Origin: Pseudomonas fluorescens
GTDB lineage: Bacteria > Pseudomonadota > Gammaproteobacteria > Pseudomonadales > Pseudomonadaceae
DNA: 64,000 nt
Assembly: GCF_001648775.1 (NCBI RefSeq)
Contig: NZ_LVEJ01000001.1
Coordinates: 372,001 to 436,000, forward strand
Reading direction: 5' to 3'
Part shown: piece after piece, positions 45,602 to 52,927 of the stretch
How the letters are laid out: every line of letters begins with the position of its first letter
Numbering within the stretch: the first letter of the stretch is position 1
The notes under the pieces: generated by a model
The model's input: only the letters and a program-made list of their open reading frames with translations
The model's database searches: none
What the model was told of the DNA's origin: nothing
Translations under genes and position numbers: made by a program

Positions 45602-46789
45602 TCAAGGGTTGTAGATATCGTCGCGGGTCCATGGCAGTTCATGGCTGCCATCCGGGTGCGCTTTCACCGCGAGAATCTGGTGCAGGTTGATCCAGCCACG
45701 TGCAAACGCGTACGCACAACCGGCCAGGTACAAACGCCAGATGCGCAGTGCTTGATCGGGCACCAGTTTGCCAGCCGCTTCGAGGTTGTCTTCCAGCCGC
45801 TCACTCCAGTGATCGAGCGTACGCGCGTAGTGCAGGCGCAGGCTTTCGACGTCGACAATCTCCAGCCCGGCTTCGCTGATTTCGGCAGAAATCATCGACA
45901 GGTGTGGCAGTTCGCCGTTGGGGAATACGTACTTCTCGATGAAATCCCCGGCTCCGCGTCCCACCGGACGGCCGTCGGTGTGCTTGGCGGTAATGCCGTG
46001 GTTCATCACCAGCCCGCCCTCCTTCACCGCGCCGAACAGGGTTTTGCAGTACTCGGCGAGATTGGCGTGGCCGACGTGTTCGAACATCCCCACGCTGACG
46101 ACTTTGTCGAAACGCCCGTCTTGCGGCAGATCGCGGTAGTCGAGCAGCTGCAGTTCGATCTGGTCTTCGAGGCCTTCGGCCTTGACCCGTTCGCGCGCCA
46201 GTTCCAGCTGTTCTTTGCTGAGGGTGATGCCGAAGACTTTCGCGCCGAATTCGCGCGCGGCATACCGCGCCAGCCCACCCCAGCCGCAGCCAACATCCAG
46301 CAAGTATTCGCCCGGCTGCAAACGCAGCTTGCGGCATAAATGACGGAATTTGGCTTGCTGCGCCTGCTCCAGGGTTTCGCTGCCCGTTTCGAAATACGCG
46401 CAGGAATACGCCATGTCGCTGTCCAGCCAGAGCTGGTAGAACGCATTGGACAGGTCGTAATGGTAGGAGATGGCTTTGGCGTCGGTTTCCTTGTCATGCA
46501 AGGCCCGCACCGGCTGATTGTCGTCATCGTCACCGAGCAACGCATTGCTCAATTCGTCGCAGACCCGGATGACCTCGCTGATCGAGCCCTCCAGTTCAAG
46601 TTTGCCTTCAACGAATGCCGCTCCGAGCGCATCAAGGCTTGGATGGGTGAACTGGGTGACCATCTGCGGGTCCTTGACCACGATGGTGACGCTGGGCGTC
46701 GGCCCCAGATTAAACTCATGGCCATCCCAGAGTCGCAAGCGAAGCGGAAGCTGCAGATTCTGTAAGGCCGGTGGAAGTTGCGCGAGCAT
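45602..46789 (-). CDS. cfa: Cyclopropane-fatty-acyl-phospholipid synthase
   Basis: 395 residues. The SAM-binding motif YLLDVGCGWGGLARYAA, the downstream AISYHYDLSNAFYQLWLD substrate region and MFEHVGHANLAEY, together with the C-terminal FIEKYVFPNGELP and LRIWRLYLAGCAYAF, are diagnostic for Cfa. It methylenates unsaturated acyl chains of membrane phospholipids using SAM, a stationary-phase and acid-stress adaptation. Like cardiolipin synthase next to it, it remodels the membrane. Convergent with cls. Confidence 0.95.
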   Translation of the reverse strand: MLAQLPPALQNLQLPLRLRLWDGHEFNLGPTPSVTIVVKDPQMVTQFTHPSLDALGAAFVEGKLELEGSISEVIRVCDELSNALLGDDDDNQPVRALHDKETDAKAISYHYDLSNAFYQLWLDSDMAYSCAYFETGSETLEQAQQAKFRHLCRKLRLQPGEYLLDVGCGWGGLARYAAREFGAKVFGITLSKEQLELARERVKAEGLEDQIELQLLDYRDLPQDGRFDKVVSVGMFEHVGHANLAEYCKTLFGAVKEGGLVMNHGITAKHTDGRPVGRGAGDFIEKYVFPNGELPHLSMISAEISEAGLEIVDVESLRLHYARTLDHWSERLEDNLEAAGKLVPDQALRIWRLYLAGCAYAFARGWINLHQILAVKAHPDGSHELPWTRDDIYNP

Positions 46790-46880
46790 GGAAAATCCCC
46801 CTTGTTTCAGACCGTCAGATCTGAGGGTAGACCATCCCAGAAAAATAGCAGGCTATCGATTTGATTAGCCTTATCTATCG

Positions 46881-47660
46881 TTACAGGCGCTCCAGCAAAC
46901 CGTCCTGTACCCATTGTTTCAGCCAAGTAACAGCTTGCAGTGGAGCGCCCTCACCATAAGTGACTGCTAACGCTGCGCACAGTTCGGAGAAATTCCAGGC
47001 CTGGTTCAACAGTCCATCAAGGGCATCCGCCTCAGCGCTTTCGAGGCTGTGATAACTGCACACCAACTCACTGCGCCAGATCACACAGACGTGAGGCGAC
47101 GCCAACGTCTGGCTCTCAGGAAAATCCGCTTCATCCTTTACCGAACGCCATATCGCAACACTGTTGAATTCGCACCGTAGCCATTGCAGTGAAGGCGTCG
47201 CTTTAAACTGCAGGGTCGGCCATTCTTCGGGGGCAAGCGCCGCCATTGCATTGATCGTCAGTGGCGTACCTGCCGGAGAATCGAATGCCAGGGTGAACGC
47301 CCATTCCAGTGCAGCCAGTTCAGCCAGTGGCGCGCTCTGTTCCGGTACCAGATGCGCACGGATAAAGGCTGCGAATTCTTTGCCCAGCCAGCGCAGGCTG
47401 AAATGCGCTGACGGGTGTTGGCGAATGTACGCCGAGGCGAGTTGATCGAACTCTGCGTCACCCAGCCAGTGCCAGATCGTCGCAAAGTCATTGCGCAGCA
47501 CGTCCAGCAGACGCGCCTTATAGGCGTTGTGATAAATCGCCAGACCGGTGCCGACATCCAGCGTCGGCCCGCCAATCAGACTGTTGCCCAGGACCGCATC
47601 CGCCGCCGTTTCATCCAGCAAAAACGCTTCGAAGGCCAGCTGCCATTCATTCAGGCGCAT
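46881..47660 (-). CDS. bufC: BufC / DUF2063 family partner of the bufferin maturase
   Basis: 259 residues. The N-terminal domain fits DUF2063: LNEWQLAFEAFLLDE, GLAIYHNAYKARLLDVLRNDFATIWHWLGD and FSLRWLGKEFAAFIR. It was once labelled a putative DNA-binding domain, but in bufferin operons it accompanies the MNIO maturase and likely helps recognise the precursor peptide. Its start overlaps the upstream bufB stop by 10 bp. The last gene of a three-gene operon. Confidence 0.85.
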   Translation of the reverse strand: MRLNEWQLAFEAFLLDETAADAVLGNSLIGGPTLDVGTGLAIYHNAYKARLLDVLRNDFATIWHWLGDAEFDQLASAYIRQHPSAHFSLRWLGKEFAAFIRAHLVPEQSAPLAELAALEWAFTLAFDSPAGTPLTINAMAALAPEEWPTLQFKATPSLQWLRCEFNSVAIWRSVKDEADFPESQTLASPHVCVIWRSELVCSYHSLESAEADALDGLLNQAWNFSELCAALAVTYGEGAPLQAVTWLKQWVQDGLLERL

Positions 47661-48496
47661 CGCTGTCTCCCGGCCAGGGCGTGGTCGCCCAGTTCACGTG
47701 CGGTGTGCAACTCATCGAGCAACTCTTCGAAAGGCGGGAAGTGATCGTCGCGCTCCAGCAACGTCGCCACCGGGCCGAAGTGCGCCAGCGTGCGCTGGTA
47801 CAACGCCCAGACCGGATCGCTTACCGGATGGTCGTGGGTATCGATGACGTAGTCGCCGAAATCGCTGTGGCCGGCAAGGTGCAACTGGCGGACCTTGTCG
47901 GTCGGCAGGCTTTGAATAAAGGTCCAGGGATCGAAACCGTGATTGCGCGAACTGACATAAACGTTGTTCACATCCAGCAGCAACTCGCAGCCAGTCGCCT
48001 GGCTCAACGCGCCTAGAAATTCCCACTCGGTGAAATCATCCGCAGCGCCGCGTACGTAACTGGAGACGTTCTCCAGCACCAGTGGCCGCTGCAGAACGTC
48101 CTGCACCTGAGCCACGCGGTCAGCAATGTATTCGAGACTTTCTTCGGTGTATGGCAGCGGCAACAAGTCATGCAACTGATGGGCGTTGCCACGGCTCCAG
48201 CACAAGTGGTCGGAGATCCACGCGGGTTTGATCCGTTCGGCTAATTGTTTGAGTTGCTTGAGGTAGTCCGGGTCGAGGGCATGCGGCCCGCCGATGGACA
48301 GGGACACGCCGTGCATCACCAGTGGATAGCGCTCGGCGATGGCGTCCAGGTAGTACAGGGCTTTGCCGCCCGGCACCATGAAGTTTTCCGAGACCACTTC
48401 AAACCAGTCGACATCCGGCGACTGTTCGAGGATCTGCTGGTAGTAAGCGCTACGCAATCCCAGGCCATAGCCGAGGAAGGGAAATGAAGCGGACAT
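47651..48496 (-). CDS. bufB: BufB: MNIO-family (DUF692) multinuclear iron RiPP-modifying enzyme
   Basis: 281 residues with the MNIO TIM-barrel features: GYGLGLRSAYYQQIL, DWFEVVSENFMVPGG, LVMHGVSLSIGG, WISDHLCWSR, LENVSSYVRG, LLLDVNNVYVSSRNHGFDP, LHLAGHSDFGD and DTHDHPVSDPVW. These His/Asp/Glu residues hold two or three iron ions. Known members oxidise cysteines of a precursor peptide into heterocycles or related groups. Placed 66 bp after the precursor gene, with a hairpin and T-run between, suggesting lower expression than the precursor. Confidence 0.92.
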   Translation of the reverse strand: MSASFPFLGYGLGLRSAYYQQILEQSPDVDWFEVVSENFMVPGGKALYYLDAIAERYPLVMHGVSLSIGGPHALDPDYLKQLKQLAERIKPAWISDHLCWSRGNAHQLHDLLPLPYTEESLEYIADRVAQVQDVLQRPLVLENVSSYVRGAADDFTEWEFLGALSQATGCELLLDVNNVYVSSRNHGFDPWTFIQSLPTDKVRQLHLAGHSDFGDYVIDTHDHPVSDPVWALYQRTLAHFGPVATLLERDDHFPPFEELLDELHTARELGDHALAGRQRCA

Positions 48497-48510
48497 GGGC
48501 CGACTCCTGC

Positions 48511-48542
48511 AAAAAAAGTGGCCACAGTGGCCTGAACCACTG
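48511..48542 (-). terminator. Intercistronic hairpin plus T-run between bufA and bufB
   Basis: On the minus strand: CAGTGG-TTCAGG-CCACTG overlapping GGCCA-CTG-TGGCC, then A-C-T7 (48517 to 48511). It resembles a leaky terminator placed between the precursor and enzyme genes. Confidence 0.6.
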
Positions 48543-48562
48543 CGGCAGCACCTGGCGGTCAG

Positions 48563-48814
48563 TTATTCGCCGACCTTGCCACCGGCTTTTTCGCAAGCCG
48601 ATTGAGTCATGGCTTTGAAGCCCTGGCCTTTGCAGGCGCCCATGCCTTTGCACGCGTGGTCTTTGGTTTTGCAGTCGTTTTGGCCTTTGCAGGCGTTGAC
48701 GCCGTAGCAATGAACGTTGGCATCGGCAGCCATCGCGTTGGTAGCAATACCGGCAAACATCGTGGCGGCAGCCAAAGCGAGAGCGGCACCAGCAGCAGCG
48801 GTCTTGATGGTCAT
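48563..48814 (-). CDS. bufA: BufA2-type bufferin precursor (RiPP metallophore)
   Basis: 83 residues. An N-terminal signal peptide (AAAGAALALAAATMFAGIAT to NAMAADA) acts as leader; the mature core of about 54 residues has six cysteines in a CYGVNACKGQNDCK, HACKGMGACKGQGF and SACEKAGG pattern typical of the BufA2 group. A ribosome site GAGGATAAG is in front. Bufferins are exported periplasmic peptides whose cysteines are modified by MNIO enzymes so that they bind copper or other metals. The adjoining maturase and BufC genes confirm the operon. A GTAAC element about 90 bases upstream might be an ECF-type -35. Confidence 0.9.
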   Translation of the reverse strand: MTIKTAAAGAALALAAATMFAGIATNAMAADANVHCYGVNACKGQNDCKTKDHACKGMGACKGQGFKAMTQSACEKAGGKVGE

Positions 48815-48924
48815 TTTTCTTATCCTCGGTAATCGTCAGGGGCGTCGGCTGGAAGGTTGTTCAGTCCCGACATAGCACTAGAGAAGGCTGCCCTTGTGGC
48901 GTTACAGAGGCGACGAAAATAATT

Positions 48925-50832
48925 TCAGAGGTCTTTCTTGAGCTTGAGCAACGGCTCCTGAAAGCGCAGCAAGCGCCCGGCATTGCCCAGCACCAGCAGC
49001 GTGCTGAGGTTATGCAGCAGCGCCGCAATCATCGCCCCGGCGGCGCCGAGCCAGCCGAATGCGGCAAACACCACGATTGCCAGGGTCCAGCCCAGACCAA
49101 TGATCACGTTGACTTGCAGAGTCCGCCGGCACTGCCGGCTCAGTCGCACGCAAGTGCCGAGCCGACGCAGGTCGCTCCCGATCAGCACGATGTCGGCCGA
49201 GGCCAGGGCGATGTCGGCACCGCCCGCTCCCATCGCGACGCCCACCACGCCGGCCTTGAGTGCCAGCGAATCATTGATGCCGTCGCCGACCACCATCGGC
49301 CGGAAACCGTCATCGATCTCTTTGAGCACACGATTGAGTTTGTCCTCGGGCAACGCTTGCGCTTGCACCTCGTGCAAACCGACATCTTTGGCCAAGGCTT
49401 GAGCAACGCTGTGCCGGTCTCCCGTCAGCAACAATTGCCGCCCCAGGCCCAACTCGCGCAATTCGCCGAGGGCGAAACGCGCTTCCGGTTTGACGCTGTC
49501 GGCCAGCAACAACCAGGCGAGGAACTCACCGTTCAGCGCCAGTCCGGCAATCGGGCCATCGTGTTCGGGCACTGCCGTGGTAGCGATGCCCAACTGCGCG
49601 AACAACTCCGGACGGCCAAGTGCCGCTTCGCCCTGCGCGGTCATGGCGACGACCCCGAGGCCTTGGCGCTCATGAAAAACAGTCAGCGCCACACAATCCT
49701 CCGGGCGGACCAACCCGGCGAGTGCGCGACTGACCGGATGGCTGCTGGCCGCGCCGAGGCTGGCGGCCAGCGCCCTGACACTGGAAGAATCCGCGCGAGG
49801 ACTGCTGATCGACTGCAAGTGCAAGCTGCCATACGTCAGCGTGCCGGTCTTGTCGACCACCAGCGAAGTCAGATCAGCCAGCTCTTCGAGGAACGCCGAG
49901 CTGCGGATCAGAATGCCGTGGCGCGCCGCCACCGCCACTCCGGCAATCGCCGTGGCCGGCGCCGACAAGACCAAGGCGCACGGACACGCGGCGACCAATA
50001 CCGCGAGCATCGCCTGCGCGTTATTGGTGATGAACCAGGTCACTGCCGCCAGCAACAACACCAGCACCATGTAGCTGCCGGCATAGCGCTCCAGCAATCG
50101 GGTGATCGGGGGTTTCGAACGTTCGGCGTTTTGCATCAGCGCGATGACTTTACCGAGGGTCGACTCACCGCCGGTACGGGTAACTTCGATGCGCAGCAGG
50201 CCATCGAGATTGATCGCACCGCCGAACACGGTCATGCCGACACCCGCCTCCACCGGTACCGATTCACCGGTAATCGACGCCGTGTCGAGACTGGCCTGGC
50301 CGGACAACACACGACCGTCCGCCGGCACCCGATCACCTGCACGAACTTCAACGCTGTCGCCTGACTTCAGCGTGCCGTTGTCGACTTCGATGATCGTCCC
50401 GTCCGCCTGAATCTTGCGTGCATGGCTGCGGGTCAATTGGCCGAGGGCGTGAATCGCTTCCTGCGAACCGATGACACTGCGCTCCTCCAGCACATGGCCG
50501 AAGATCATGATGATCGGCAGCAGCGCCGCCGTGAGTAAATCACCGGTCGCCCAGGCCCCGAGCATCGCCAGAGCAATCAGTTGATCGGTAATGCCGTGCA
50601 GGCTTGGATAACGCAGGCTGTACCACGCCGAACGCATGACCGGCACGGCCACTAATAAAGAAGCGAAACCGAGCAGCAACTGACTCACGCCGCTTTGTTC
50701 CGGCAGCAGCCAACGCCAGATCAGACCGAGGCCGAGCAGCCCCAACGCGAGCATCGCCAGGGTCAGTTGTCGCGCAGCGCGGCGTTGTTCGGCCGAGGAC
50801 AGCAGGCTAGGCGCAGCGGTGGTTGCAGTCAT
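48925..50832 (-). CDS. Heavy-metal P1B-type ATPase lacking the N-terminal metal-binding domain
   Basis: 635 residues. P-type landmarks are TGES (about residue 188), AACPCALVLSAP (CPC, about 284), DKTGT phosphorylation site (about 327), SSHPVSRA (about 363) and VGDGINDSLALK (about 516). The last helix region reads AALLHNLSTLLVLGNAGRLL. No HMA/C-x-x-C domain or His-rich stretch precedes the first helix. The CPC motif points to Zn/Cd/Pb/Co or Cu transport; the subclass is not certain. It is the last gene of a four-gene unit with SPFH proteins, overlapping the upstream one by 4 bp. It pumps metal across the inner membrane, usually outward. Confidence 0.9.
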   Translation of the reverse strand: MTATTAAPSLLSSAEQRRAARQLTLAMLALGLLGLGLIWRWLLPEQSGVSQLLLGFASLLVAVPVMRSAWYSLRYPSLHGITDQLIALAMLGAWATGDLLTAALLPIIMIFGHVLEERSVIGSQEAIHALGQLTRSHARKIQADGTIIEVDNGTLKSGDSVEVRAGDRVPADGRVLSGQASLDTASITGESVPVEAGVGMTVFGGAINLDGLLRIEVTRTGGESTLGKVIALMQNAERSKPPITRLLERYAGSYMVLVLLLAAVTWFITNNAQAMLAVLVAACPCALVLSAPATAIAGVAVAARHGILIRSSAFLEELADLTSLVVDKTGTLTYGSLHLQSISSPRADSSSVRALAASLGAASSHPVSRALAGLVRPEDCVALTVFHERQGLGVVAMTAQGEAALGRPELFAQLGIATTAVPEHDGPIAGLALNGEFLAWLLLADSVKPEARFALGELRELGLGRQLLLTGDRHSVAQALAKDVGLHEVQAQALPEDKLNRVLKEIDDGFRPMVVGDGINDSLALKAGVVGVAMGAGGADIALASADIVLIGSDLRRLGTCVRLSRQCRRTLQVNVIIGLGWTLAIVVFAAFGWLGAAGAMIAALLHNLSTLLVLGNAGRLLRFQEPLLKLKKDL

Positions 50833-51890
50833 TTTGTCGCTCCCTGAATGATCAGGCGGGAATCGTCTTTCGGGTCGACCGTGGTCACCGAGCCGGCCTG
50901 GCCAAGAATCTTCGGCATGCGCTCGCGATACAAACGCAAGAGCATTTGCGGATCAGTGCCCTGCTGTTGCGCCTTGGCCAGACTCAACACCGTTGCAGTG
51001 TCCGTCGAAGCTTTGGCCAAACGTTCACCCGCTTGCGCATGTGCGACCTGCAGTGTGCGATCCGCCTGTTCGTTGGCCGTCTGAGTGAGTTTTTCTGCGT
51101 CAGTCCGCGCGTTGGCCACGGCTTTGTCGGCTTGCTGACTGGCGGTCAACACCGCATTGAAAGCACTGACCGCAGGGTCGGGCAAGCTTGATTGCACATC
51201 GACCCGAGCCACTTCGACACCGATGCCCTGCCCGCTCGCTTTCAATTCAGCCAGGCGCTGGTTGATGCCTTGCACCAGATCACCGCGCAGTCGTTCGCGG
51301 CGTTCAGCGGCCTGATTGTCGGCACCGATCAATTCCGGACGCGCAACCAGAATGGTGTCCAGATCGCGCGCAGCGGTGAGCGCCACGGCACTGCGGGTGA
51401 CCAGACGATCCAAGGCTGGCAACACATGATCGCCCTGCAGTACGAAGTCATACGGGTCGGTGACTTTGTAAAAGACCCGCACATCCAGTTGCACCACGCC
51501 GGCGTCGCCGGTCAATAAATAACCAGAGCCAGCCAGCGCATCACTGATCGGCACAGCGAACGAGGCGACTCGATCCGCTTTCAGCGCCTCGTCGCTGCGT
51601 AACAGGTTTTCTACTCGACGCTCGATGACCCGGTCGGCTGCGGGCAGCAAAACCACTTGCTCGAATGGCTGCGGCCACGCCAATAACAGACCCGCATTTT
51701 GAATGCGGTCCAGCGCTCCCAAGTGCAAAACCACGGCACGATTTTGCGGGTCAATCTGCCGCACATTGGAAACCGCCCACGCCAATGCGGCCAACAGCGT
51801 CACCGCATACAGCGCAATGAACGCCAAACGACCGGCCTGAATCCACGGGCTATTTAGCGAATGTGTTCCACGTGGAACTTCTTCACTCAT
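50829..51890 (-). CDS. SPFH/HflK-HflC-like membrane protein (third of three)
   Basis: 353 residues. One transmembrane helix (FIALYAVTLLAALAWAV, residues about 24-40) precedes an SPFH/prohibitin domain (VLHLGALDRIQNAGLLLAWPQPFEQV, LDVRVFYKVTDPYDF) and a coiled-coil tail rich in Ala/Gln/Lys (TASQQADKAVANARTDAEKL). By family topology the SPFH part faces the periplasm. It is usually labelled protease modulator HflK, but true hflK-hflC flank hflX/purA, which are absent. A parS site lies at its 5' end, within the EVPRGTHS codons. Overlaps both neighbours by 4 bp. Confidence 0.88.
   Translation of the reverse strand: MSEEVPRGTHSLNSPWIQAGRLAFIALYAVTLLAALAWAVSNVRQIDPQNRAVVLHLGALDRIQNAGLLLAWPQPFEQVVLLPAADRVIERRVENLLRSDEALKADRVASFAVPISDALAGSGYLLTGDAGVVQLDVRVFYKVTDPYDFVLQGDHVLPALDRLVTRSAVALTAARDLDTILVARPELIGADNQAAERRERLRGDLVQGINQRLAELKASGQGIGVEVARVDVQSSLPDPAVSAFNAVLTASQQADKAVANARTDAEKLTQTANEQADRTLQVAHAQAGERLAKASTDTATVLSLAKAQQQGTDPQMLLRLYRERMPKILGQAGSVTTVDPKDDSRLIIQGATK
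51864..51879. other. parS site at the 5' end of the third SPFH gene
   Basis: TGTTCCACGTGGAACT, identical in all 16 bases to the site in folE2, on the plus strand; the central 14 bases are a perfect palindrome. Confidence 0.88.
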
Positions 51891-52927
51891 GGCTGCGATC
51901 CGGTTTTACTGTCGAGGCTCGGCGGGCCGTCGACCAATACACGGAACGGCGCGGCATCGGTGCGCAGAATCAGTTTTGTGTCCGGGCTGACGATGGTGCC
52001 AAGGGTGTCCAGTGAGCGCAGCAAATTGTAAAGCTGCGGTGAACTGGCGTAGGCACGCCCGTAGATTTGCGCGGCTTCGACGCGCGATTGCGCTTCAATG
52101 TCGGCGGCCTTCACCGTTGCGTCGGCCTGCACGATTCGCGCATCGCGCTCGGCGGCGGAGCGAATTTGCGCCGCCTCGCGTTTGCCGATCGCTGTGCGTT
52201 CGGTGGCAATGGTTTCCCGCTCGGCACGCATGCGATCGACCGTGGCGGTGAGTGTCACCGACGGCAAGGTCAATCGTTCAATGCCCACCTGGACCACGCG
52301 AACACCGTAGGTGGCGAGCAATTGCTGATCGATCTGCTGACGCAACTGCGCTTCGAAATCGGCGATGCGCACCTGACCGGCGTCAGTATTGACCAGACTC
52401 GCCAGATCAAAACTGCTGGCCGTGGTTTCCAGCGCCGAGCCGACAAACGTACGAATCTGCCGCGCCGCCTCGTCCGGCTGGTTCTGCACGGCGCGCATAA
52501 AGCGCTGCACATTGTCCGGGTCGCCCTGCACCTGCCACGCCACGTAAGCCTGGACGATGATGCGCAAACCGTCGCGCGTACCGACATCCTGTAAACCGCT
52601 GGAGGTGGTACGCAGGCGCAGATCAACCGGAATCGCCGCTTCGAACGGCGCCGGCCAGCGCCAGCTCAAGCCCGGATCAAGCAACACCCGCGACGGATTA
52701 CCAAAACGGGTAATGACCGTGGCTTCGCCCGAGCGCACTTGCACCAGACTCGCCGCCGCGATGGCAAACGCCACCAGCAACGCCGCCCAGCCCATGCGCC
52801 GCCACGGGAACGGGCCAGCCTCTGCCGGTGCGCCGTGGTGGTGATGCCCATGATGATGGTGATGCCCGCCGTGGCCGTGGTCGTGGCCGCCGTGGTCATG
52901 ATGATCGTGAGTGTGCGACTGGCTCAA
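51887..52927 (-). CDS. SPFH/HflC-like protein with an extreme His-rich N-terminus
   Basis: 346 residues. Residues 5-31 hold 17 histidines with Asp and Gly (HTHDHHDHGGHDHGHGG then two His runs), a likely zinc- or metal-binding tail. A transmembrane helix follows (MGWAALLVAFAIAAASLVQV), then an SPFH domain (VITRFGNPSRVLLDPGLSWRWPAPF, LRIIVQAYVAWQVQGDPDNV) and a coiled coil (ERDARIVQADATVKAADIEAQ). By HflC-like topology the His tail would be cytoplasmic, next to the ATPase's cytoplasmic face. Overlaps both neighbours by 4 bp. Confidence 0.9.
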   Translation of the reverse strand: MSQSHTHDHHDHGGHDHGHGGHHHHHGHHHHGAPAEAGPFPWRRMGWAALLVAFAIAAASLVQVRSGEATVITRFGNPSRVLLDPGLSWRWPAPFEAAIPVDLRLRTTSSGLQDVGTRDGLRIIVQAYVAWQVQGDPDNVQRFMRAVQNQPDEAARQIRTFVGSALETTASSFDLASLVNTDAGQVRIADFEAQLRQQIDQQLLATYGVRVVQVGIERLTLPSVTLTATVDRMRAERETIATERTAIGKREAAQIRSAAERDARIVQADATVKAADIEAQSRVEAAQIYGRAYASSPQLYNLLRSLDTLGTIVSPDTKLILRTDAAPFRVLVDGPPSLDSKTGSQP

